A stretch of 64,000 bases of DNA, taken from positions 2,790,001 through 2,854,000 of the forward strand of contig NC_134988.1 in NCBI RefSeq assembly GCF_050947335.1. The letters are read 5' to 3'. Below, one piece after another: positions 56,412-64,000 of the stretch. Numbering within the stretch: position 1 is the first letter of the stretch; each line of letters opens with the position of its first letter. Origin of the DNA: Megachile rotundata. Lineage: Eukaryota > Arthropoda > Insecta > Hymenoptera > Megachilidae. The notes below the pieces were generated by a model, which searched no databases, was not told where the DNA came from, and saw nothing but the letters and a program-made list of their open reading frames with translations. The position numbers were made by a program, and so were the translations under genes.

Positions 56412-57052
56412 CTAGATATTTTAACAAAAGTGTGCATATTGTTTGAACAACTTCCCCGAGTCGAAATGCCATTTTTAACGTCCCCACGGGTTTTTCGAAA
56501 CAATCAATTATACGACAGCCGATAGCTGCGAGACTCGAATTCACCTGGATTGCCCATTGTCCCATTTAGGCTTGACCGTGTAATAAATTGTGCGAAGGCG
56601 AACTAACGAAAAGCTAATTACCTTAGATGACCCATTTTACCAGACATTAAACATTCTGGTATAGCACGTAGCAGCAGCCGTTTTACAAAACAACGTTCGG
56701 AGCCGTAAAACAGTCCATTTCTCGTACCGACTGCTTTGTACTTTCGTGCTATCTGGCCCAGGTATTGACGAACGGTATGTGACCAGTGGACAGAAAACCG
56801 TGTGCAATACCAAAATGTTTAATGTCTGGTAAAAAGGGTCATCTAAGGTAATTAGCTTTTCGTTACTTCGCCTTCGCACAATTTATTGCTCGGTCAAGCC
56901 TAAACGGGACAATGGGCAATCGAGGTGAATTCGAGTCTCGCAGCTATCGGCTGTCGTATAATTAATTGTTTCGAAAAACCCGTGGGGACGTTCAAAAATG
57001 GCAATCAGACTCGAGGAAGTCGTTCAAACAATATGCGCACTTTTGTTAAAAA
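56412..57052. mobile_element. Fold-back element with 240-base arms
   Basis: Left arm 56412-56663 and right arm about 56812-57052 pair throughout: TTTTAACAAAAGTG-GCATATTG, CCCACGGGTTTTTCGAAACA, ATACGACAGCCGATAGCTGC, GAGACTCGAATTCACCT, GACAATGGGCAA, AATAAATTGTGCGAAGGCGA, TAATTACCTTAGATGACCC and TACCAGACATTAAACATT. Spacer of about 150 bases. No transposase. Confidence 0.8.
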
Positions 57053-57542
57053 TTCTACACCCGTTATATGTTTCAACGTGTCTGTGCACGTCGTTAGAGG
57101 GGATGAGCGGCGCATTCATTTGTTCATATTCTATTATATTAGAGGTTTCGGTAGTCGGTTACAAACGCACAAACGTGCCAGTTTTCTTCTTTCTTTGTTC
57201 TCAATATACGTATTTTATCAAATATTATTTTTTTCTTTAAAACCGAACTGTTTTCTTTACCCAAATAACCACAACAATTTGCTACAGTAATTTTCTTCAT
57301 ATTCAATAAATTTGCTATTTGACGATAGCTTTTACTTTTTCATGGTTAAACATCACGAGTTGCAGTTTATCGAAACTTCTGTTTCTTCCTCTTCGTGGAA
57401 TTTTGAGTATTTGATGTTTATTTCTCAATTTCCTTGCCTAGACTAACTTAGACTAACGGAGAACAGTAACGCTACTGTTATGATTACATTTTAGGCGTAT
57501 ACAACGGATTAGATCGCTTCTTAGAAATGATCGTTTATTGTG
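57053..57542. other. Interval without recognisable gene
   Basis: AT-rich; open frames at 56925-57290 partly overlap the fold-back arm and have no domain. Confidence 0.35.
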
Positions 57543-57662
57543 TCCGAATATTGTTGTAACGCGTAAAATAGGCATCGTTTGGTTTATCCTTCAGTATGTA
57601 ATAACATGTGGCAATTACAAAATAATTTTGTATTTTTTTGTTGTCTATAATAAATAAGTAAT
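57543..57662. repeat. 120-bp repeat, copy 2 (inverted)
   Basis: Reverse complement of 53812-53935. GTGTCCGAATATT at its left recurs at 57736 just before the LINE leader. Confidence 0.6.
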
Positions 57663-58045
57663 CATGGTAAAAAACTAAGAAATAAATATTTTAATAATTC
57701 AGGAAGATATAAAGCATTATACTTAAAGTATTATAGTGTCCGAATATTAAAGGATAGAAACTGTCGATGAACATTCCGCATTCTTTAATGTCTCTCCCTG
57801 TATATTTCTTCAATTTTTCACGGGCAACTTCTTCGCACTTTTGCCCGTATTTAATTGCAGGAAGATTAATAATTTTTGGATATAATAAAGTTTTACGAGT
57901 TGCTCTCGAACATGCAAACAGAATAGATGTGTTTACTATCGCTCGCGAGTGCCAGTGTAGTTCATATCAAAGTTTAGCCAATTTCATTGTGTCGTGTTGG
58001 TACGCGGATCAACACTTATTGTTGTCCTGTCATGACGGCAGCAAA

Positions 58046-59032
58046 ATGAACCGAAAAGAGTGGGACAGTGACAAACCTCCTGACCAGAACAATCTAAATA
58101 TGGAACTCGAGTCATCACCAAATCGTAACATACAATACCTTTCAACTGAACAACCAACAAAATCCTATGCATCAACTGCGTCCAACGATGTATTCCCCAG
58201 TAAACAACAAGCAATCATAATTGACGTCATAGGGGGCACTCCCCTAAAAGATTATATACAAACAGTTGCAACATTCACCGGGTCTAACGCTATCCGCTTT
58301 GTCTCGCGAATAGCGAATAATAGAGTCTGCATTTATTTTGACAGTAGGTATAACGACCGCCAAGACCTTTACGAACAACTACAAATCTCTTTCTATCAAT
58401 AATACGACTACCATGGTCAGACGTTTGATCAATCACAGAGAATTGTCCTCCCCAATGTTCTCCCTACTATAACTCACGATTACCTTGAGAAATTTCTAAG
58501 AGATCACAATATCAGGTTAACATCGAAGCTCTTCTTTCTTCGAGCGAGGCTACAAGAACTTGGTTTTTCTCACATTATGAGTTTTAGAAGACAGATTTAT
58601 ATTAATCCTGATGATGTCCAAAACATCGCAGCATCTTTTGTTATTACTCATGACAGTACACAGTACAGAATCTTCGCAACCACCGATAAAGTAACATGCT
58701 TCTTGTGTAAGAAAGAAGGCCATATCGCTAAGAAATGCAACAATACAGCACAACCAACAACCACCAACCTGCCGTAAGATGTGGACTCAACTTACAACCA
58801 CCCATGTAATAGTCCAATACAAACTCTCTACTCCACTAACAGCCAAAACTCGACATTGTCCTCACACGGAAGCCAGGCTGAAAATTTAGAAAAATCCGAG
58901 GACACCTATATTAGTACCACAGACTTATCCACAACCGACTCAATTTCACTCACTAACCCATTATATGATGAAACCAATCTCCAATTCCCCCGCAACAAAA
59001 GCTCCTATTTACCTCCTCAGAAGAACAACTAA
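58046..59032 (+). pseudogene. I-type LINE ORF1 (gag-like) with two in-frame stops
   Basis: The frame starts MNRKEWDSDKPPDQNN and has an RNA-binding region (IIDVIGGTPLKDYIQTVA, YNDRQDLYEQLQISFYQ), then a TAA at about 58400. The same frame resumes with LEKFLRDHNIR and IYINPDDVQNIAASF, and ends its conserved part with one CCHC knuckle, CFLCKKEGHIAKKC (about 58699-58740). A second TAA lies at 58775 and a polar tail follows to 59032. This is the gag-like protein of I- or related clades. Upstream reading to 57767 has no known homology and is taken as leader. Confidence 0.72.
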
Positions 59033-59500
59033 TAAATTCACATTACCTGAAAACCAAACGATCGACTAGTAACATATTGAAACTAGACGACCAACCCACA
59101 GTCTCCATCACGAAGAAAAAAACCAAACGCAGTCAGTCGTTAACTAGGCTTATTGATCAATTAGATTACATAATAGGACCAACCAAACCCTTTTTGGAAG
59201 ACCCTGTAAACAAATTCAATCTCTACTTTATCTAATTTAAGAGTCTTCTAGAAAACATTATCGGTACCGAAAATCCTTATGAAATTGCAAATTACTTCTC
59301 ATATGATTAACTTGATCAGTGTGCTCAAAACAACGCACTTGCTAATACACGACCAAAGAATGAAAAATAGACTCCATCGCTTAATCAAAAAACTGGAAGC
59401 AGACAACGAATCATCTATCTTTCTACAAACTATCCTCACCAATGAATGCCCATCGACTTCCCTAAACCAAAGTTCGATCCCTAGCAACATACAACCAACT
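59033..59500 (+). pseudogene. I-type LINE junction region, decayed
   Basis: Short reading pieces (RLIDQLDYIIGPTKP and a later LHRLIKKLEADNESS) continue the polar ORF1 tail towards ORF2 with stops and shifts. Confidence 0.45.
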
Positions 59501-61072
59501 ATACACGATGCCCCTTCAAATCATCCGATAGAACCTAATGGATTCTACAGCCGCTTTGAACACTTACAATTATTAACCGATGATCTCCAACTTGATGTAC
59601 AAGAACCAAAATTCAGGCAGTATCTCTAGTCAAAAACAACATCCACTGCCAAGAAGTAGCGATTGCTACCAGTCTCGAAGCCATTGTTGTTAAAATTGAA
59701 TTTTCTACGAGCCTATATATATCAACGTATACATACCAAACAACCATAGACGAAACAGACTTAACCCATTTAATCAATCAAATACCTAAACCGCATATCA
59801 TTCTAGGCGATTTTAATAGTCACAACATCCTGTCAGGATCCCATAAGACTGACGCTCGAGGCTCTATCATCAAAGAATAATAAATTCAACCAAGCTCAAT
59901 CTTCTAAATACCAACAAACAAAACCACTTTTGCATCGCTACTGGCAGTTCCAGTGCAATTGATTTATCAATATGCAGTCCATCAATCACGTAAAATACTG
60001 TTTTGTTCTCAATGACTTGTATGAAAGTGATCACTTCCCTATAAAAATAACATACCACACTTACAAGAAGTAGGCCCACCAGACCTCCAAGGTAGAAAAT
60101 CAAAAGAGCCAACTGGGAAATGTTTTAAGAATCAATGACCAAATCAGCTCCCCAATTCATCAAACTAGATTCAATTAACTTAGGAACACTAAGCATAGCA
60201 CTTGAGGTTTTCACACAATCTATCATCAATGCTGCCAACCTAGCAACTCCTACGACAAAAACCTCTTCCAACCTTAAAATCAAATTTAACCCATGGTGTA
60301 ACGAGGAATGCTCCGAAGCTACTGCAAATTGCAAACATGCATTCAATAGATATAAGAAACATAAGACACCTGAAAACCTCATCAATTTCAAAAAACTTAG
60401 AGCCATATCCCGTAAAATCATCAAGACTAGTAAAAGGCAAGCGTGGGAAGAATACGTCTCATCATTTAACCCACACACCTCACTGCCTACAATATGGAAG
60501 AGGATAAATGCGTTTAGAAAATTTCACGGCCAGTTGACGATCCCTGCCATAATCAAAGAAGATAACACAACCACTACTAACCTAAACGAAATTTTTTAAG
60601 AGTTAACAACAACGTTTCAAAAAAGTTCTAGCGACAATAACTACACGAAAATGTTCCGAACCTACAAACAAGAAATGGCCATCAACTCACTACAACCCTC
60701 AGGAGCAGTGCAAGTTATAACAGATTTGTCCCCTCTAAACGTTCTGCTACAACTTAACGAACTTCGATATATCCTGAATAAATGCAAAAATACCAGTCCT
60801 GATCCTGACGAAATCCCAAATTGTTTCCTAACTAGTTTGCCTGATGTTGCACTTGAATACCTGACATCAATTTTTAACTGCATTTGGACACACATCTTTC
60901 CCTTCAGATGGAGGGGAACTACAATCGTCCCTATTCTAAAATCCGGCAAAAACCTACTAGACACAAACAACTATCGGTCAATAGCTCTAACTAATAAAAT
61001 GTGCAAGTTTATGGAGAAAATCGTCAATCTATTCAGGTGGTTCCTGGAAGTCAATTCGCTAACCTACTGAGG
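59500..61072 (+). pseudogene. I-type LINE ORF2 (endonuclease, RT start), cut by gypsy
   Basis: The endonuclease begins near 59530 with GFYSRFEHLQLLT, then, after shifts, HIILGDFNSHN (catalytic D/N, about 59790) and SAIDLSICSPSI and SDHFPIKITYH (about 59960-60055). A linker (60135-60599) has PWCNEECSEA and SFNPHTSLPTIWKRINAF. RT starts with LRYILNKCKNTSPDPDEIPN and reaches IVPILKSGKNLLDTNNYRSI then ALTNKMCKFMEKIV before stopping at 61070. The gypsy LTR begins at 61073, so the catalytic RT domain is lost. The NYRxIALT wording fits the I clade. Confidence 0.82.
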
Positions 61073-61371
61073 TGATGTACGTGAAATGAATACAATCGTG
61101 TATGTGGCAAAATACTTTATTGATATAGAAGGCGCGATGCGTTTACTGCGGAGATCGAGACTCGAATGTCTCCCGAAAACATTTTCCGACGAAGGAGAAA
61201 ACTCTCTCCTTTTTTAGGAAGTCCCGAGTGGAAAGGGCCGAGGGCCTCTTAGACCCGCCGAGCCAGCGCAAAATTATTTACAACTTAATGACTCTATTGA
61301 CTCGACGGGTCAAAAGATCTCTGACAAAATCCAGACCTCGCTTCCCACTCGGAACTTTCCCTGTCGCCACA
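61073..61371 (-). repeat. 3' LTR of the second gypsy
   Basis: The plus strand runs TGATGTACGTG to CTGTCGCCACA. Its reverse complement matches the split LTR at 51313-53537. AATAAA lies near the LTR end on the minus strand. Confidence 0.85.
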
Positions 61372-61386
61372 GTACCCCCCTACCAG
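61372..61386 (-). promoter_or_regulatory. Polypurine tract of the second gypsy
   Basis: The minus strand reads GGTAGGGGGGTAC directly before the LTR. Confidence 0.6.
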
Positions 61387-61589
61387 TGACTTGTTCACGA
61401 AAAGAAACAATTACAATGTTCATCATTTCGTAAAATATTATTATTCTATCGGACAGAGGAGGGCTAACGAATTTGCACAGTTAATAAACCTAACTAACCT
61501 ATGCTACCTAACTTACAACTAATATATACAACTATAGTAACACTAACGCATAAAATTACAACTTAGTTCTATAAAGAATGCAAATTCGC
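61387..61589 (-). other. 3' untranslated region of the second gypsy
   Basis: AT-rich interval between the pol stop and the purine tract; no open frame. Confidence 0.5.
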
Positions 61590-63998
61590 CTAATTTAAAC
61601 CAGCCTGAAAACGCACTGGAAAACGAACTACTCTACCAGAGCGTGTCGTCAAGCGGTTCGAATTATTATCGCGCTGTAATACATTTCGTTCGGTGCGAGT
61701 TTCGATAAGTATTTCTGTTTCCTGATCGTTATTATTCGATTCTGATTCTAATTCGCTAGATATTAAAAACGCAGGTTTTAACCGATCTATTGATACCTTA
61801 ACATTTTTATCATTAATTCGAATTGTGAAATTTTTCTCCCCACGCTCAATTACTTCGTATGGACCGTCATATGGAGGTTGCAATAAACTCTTAACCGCAT
61901 CATGTCGCAAGAAAACATACGGTGATTCTAATAATTCTTTAAATATAAACGTTGTTTTCCGATTATGACACGAAGCTGGGCGGGGTTTTATATCTTTAAT
62001 CCGGTCTTTTAATCTTTTAACAAAACTAGAACTTGCCTCCTGATTTGTCGGTACGAAAAAATCGGCTGGTAAACGAATTTTAGTACCGTACAACATTTCC
62101 GCAGCTGTTGCCTTTAAATCTTCTTTAACTGTAGCGCGAATGCCTAATAGAACAATGGGCAAGGTTTCAACCCAATTGTCCGTGTCATGGCATTTTATGG
62201 CGCCTTTTAACTGACGGTGTAGTCGTTCGACCATACCGTTAGCTTGGGGATGGTAAGCAGTTGTACGTATATGCTGCGATCCTAACAGTTTACAGAGTTC
62301 TTTGAATAATGATGACTCGAATTGACGTCCTTGGTCTGTCGTAACTCGCAAAGGAACCCCAAAACGAGACACCCATATAGAAATAAATGCTGAGGCAACA
62401 GTTGATGCTTCCATGTCGGCGATGGGAACGGCTTCTGGCCATCGGGAAAACCGATCTACGCAGGTCAAACAATATTTATACCCCTGCGAATATGGCATTG
62501 TTATGATGTCTAAATGTACATGTTCGAAACGACCGGCTAAGTTCCCGAATGAACCGTTGGGTACAGACACGTGTCTCGTTATTTTACATTTTTGGCACTG
62601 TAAACACTGCTGTGCCCAAGTCCTGCAATCTTTATTGATGGATGGCCAGACGAAACGGTCGACAACTAATTTTTGGGATGCGCGTACCCCTGGGTGCGAA
62701 AGGTTGTGTAAAGAATTGAAAACACTTCGCCTTAAGGGCCTCGGAACATAGGGTCGCACAACATTATTTTCTAAGTCGCAATAAATCTCCGCGTCTTGAT
62801 CCGGAAAACGGATTTTCTTTAATTTCAACGCTGTTGACGATTCTAACAGACCTCGAAGCTCACTATCTATATTCTGTGCAGCTTCAAGCGTCTTGTGATT
62901 TACAGCTTCCGAAATAGTATCGACGCGGGACAATGCATCGGCAACCTCGTTTTCTAATCCTTTAATATATTTAATATTGGTTGTAAATTGACTGATGTAA
63001 TCTAAATATCGAAACTGTCTAGGTGAACATTTATCTAGGTTTTGTGAAAAAGCAAAAGTTAACGGTTTATGGTCACTGAATATTACAAAATCTCTACCCT
63101 CCACAGCATATCTAAATCTTTTTACTGCCGCATAAATAGCGAGCAGCTCGCGATCATATGCGCTATACTTCTGCTGTGCAGAGGATAGAGTCTTGGTGAA
63201 AAAACCTAGTGATTGACAAACATTATCAATATATTGCTGTAGTACTGCCCCTATCGCAAAATTCGACGCATCGACAGCTAAACTAAGCGCGGCGCCAGGA
63301 ACGGGGTGAGCTAATATAGTCGCGTCGGCCAAAGCACGCTTCGATTCTTTAAATGCTAGTTCCGACTCCTCTGTCCAAGGAATTAACGCATTTCCCTTTT
63401 TCGAACCTTTTAATAATGAATTTAAAGGACTTAAAATTCTAGCAGCCCCAGGTACAAACCGACGGTAAAAATTGATCATACCTAAGTACCTGCGGAGCTG
63501 TTTTACCGTTTCGGGTTTCGTAAAATTTACGATAGCGTCCACGCGTTCGGCTAAAGGTTTTATTCCAGCCGATGTAACGGAATACCCGAGGAAAGATATT
63601 TCCTTCACGCCGAAAACACACTTCGCGGGATTAATTACAACGCCGTATTTACTAAATCGTTTGAACAAGATGTTTAAATGTTCGTAATGCTGCTTCTCGT
63701 CTTCCGAGGCTATTAAAAAATCGTCTATGTACGCGAAAACAAAATCTAAACCGCGGGTTATCTCATCGACGAACCTCTGGCACGTTTGTGCAGCATTCCG
63801 AAGACCAAACATCATGTTTTCAGCCTCGAATAACCCGAAAGGGGTAGTAATTGCGGTTTTTTCGATATCGCCGGGTGCTACGGGTATTTGGTGATACGCT
63901 CTCACCAAATCTATTTTTGAGAATACCTTTTTCCCGTACAAATGATGGCCGAAATCTTCAATATGCGGGGGTGAATACCTGTCCGGTACCGTACGCGC
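61590..63998 (-). CDS. Gypsy Pol, 5' end outside the window
   Basis: An open frame of at least 803 residues, entering from the right edge. It starts within RT ([31 protein letters not shown] with the first aspartate) and has [10 protein letters not shown], then RNase H ([33 protein letters not shown]) and integrase ([13 protein letters not shown]...CLQCQ finger, [26 protein letters not shown]), then [12 protein letters not shown] and [10 protein letters not shown]. Two oddities: the RT block before GLRNAAQ reads ENMMFG where MPFG is usual, and after HLDI the VGPLP block is replaced by ITM. Both lie at conserved spots, so activity is doubtful even though no stop is present. Protease and gag are outside the window. 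Confidence 0.93.
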   Translation of the reverse strand, partial: ARTVPDRYSPPHIEDFGHHLYGKKVFSKIDLVRAYHQIPVAPGDIEKTAITTPFGLFEAENMMFGLRNAAQTCQRFVDEITRGLDFVFAYIDDFLIASEDEKQHYEHLNILFKRFSKYGVVINPAKCVFGVKEISFLGYSVTSAGIKPLAERVDAIVNFTKPETVKQLRRYLGMINFYRRFVPGAARILSPLNSLLKGSKKGNALIPWTEESELAFKESKRALADATILAHPVPGAALSLAVDASNFAIGAVLQQYIDNVCQSLGFFTKTLSSAQQKYSAYDRELLAIYAAVKRFRYAVEGRDFVIFSDHKPLTFAFSQNLDKCSPRQFRYLDYISQFTTNIKYIKGLENEVADALSRVDTISEAVNHKTLEAAQNIDSELRGLLESSTALKLKKIRFPDQDAEIYCDLENNVVRPYVPRPLRRSVFNSLHNLSHPGVRASQKLVVDRFVWPSINKDCRTWAQQCLQCQKCKITRHVSVPNGSFGNLAGRFEHVHLDIITMPYSQGYKYCLTCVDRFSRWPEAVPIADMEASTVASAFISIWVSRFGVPLRVTTDQGRQFESSLFKELCKLLGSQHIRTTAYHPQANGMVERLHRQLKGAIKCHDTDNWVETLPIVLLGIRATVKEDLKATAAEMLYGTKIRLPADFFVPTNQEASSSFVKRLKDRIKDIKPRPASCHNRKTTFIFKELLESPYVFLRHDAVKSLLQPPYDGPYEVIERGEKNFTIRINDKNVKVSIDRLKPAFLISSELESESNNNDQETEILIETRTERNVLQRDNNSNRLTTRSGRVVRFPVRFQAGLN

Positions 63999-64000
63999 GT

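Noticed and set aside
57767..58045. N-terminal extension of the I-type LINE ORF1
   Set aside because: No conserved content; the ATG at 58046 starts the recognisable protein and the upstream part behaves as leader.

Overview
The window reads as nuclear DNA of an arthropod, most likely an insect and plausibly a hymenopteran (ant-like). The grounds are AT-rich background, canonical GT-AG splice signals, arthropod-type TATA/initiator promoter signals, and a mixed load of Ty3/gypsy, copia, Jockey-, I- and R1-like LINEs, mariner, Tc1, hAT, Ginger-like and Mutator-like elements. The order assignment is a guess; nothing here is bacterial, and no rRNA, tRNA or CRISPR locus was found.

Only one convincing host gene is present. 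It is a secreted leucine-rich-repeat protein of about 441 residues (coding exon 25231 to about 26750). A proposed promoter and non-coding first exon lie at 18291-18401, which implies a 6.8-kb intron filled with transposon debris. Nearly everything else is mobile DNA.

Layout. 1-168: R1-like LINE fragment. 1030-2110: tail of a gypsy pol. 4100-7147: decayed gypsy with a nested LTR. 8.1-11.8 kb: purine-rich and GC-rich repeats, a 16-bp palindrome next to a 14-bp tandem array. 11845-13050: Ginger-like DNA transposon with 4-bp target duplication. 14125-16357 and 22674-24843: two 2.2-kb solo LTRs of one family; a third, truncated copy starts at 34364. 16557-17162: copia fragment. 29577-34109: complete, young gypsy (LTRs differ at one base) inserted into a mariner, with an A AAA AAC slippery site directly before the gag stop. 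35690-36755: gag debris. 36984-37240: Mutator-like transposase scrap. 38238-41245: 3-kb palindromic element carrying a 456-bp MITE. 41240-42055: LTR with a tRNA-Lys-type primer site. 42530-47760: nearly complete Jockey-type LINE. 47976-49812: broken hAT. 50291-51008: Tc1-like 5' end. 51313-53537: LTR split by a 1.9-kb inverted-repeat element with a TAA duplication. 53.8-57.7 kb: fold-back elements and a spliced transposase fragment. 58046-61072: I-type LINE cut by a second gypsy (61073 to beyond the window).

The elements record their own order of insertion: gypsy into mariner, LTR into mariner, inverted-repeat element into LTR, MITEs into other repeats, gypsy into LINE. The only elements that look recently mobile are the gypsy at 29577-34109 and, less surely, the gypsy entering from 64000. 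All family assignments come from motifs read by eye and from memory of the families; no database search was run.
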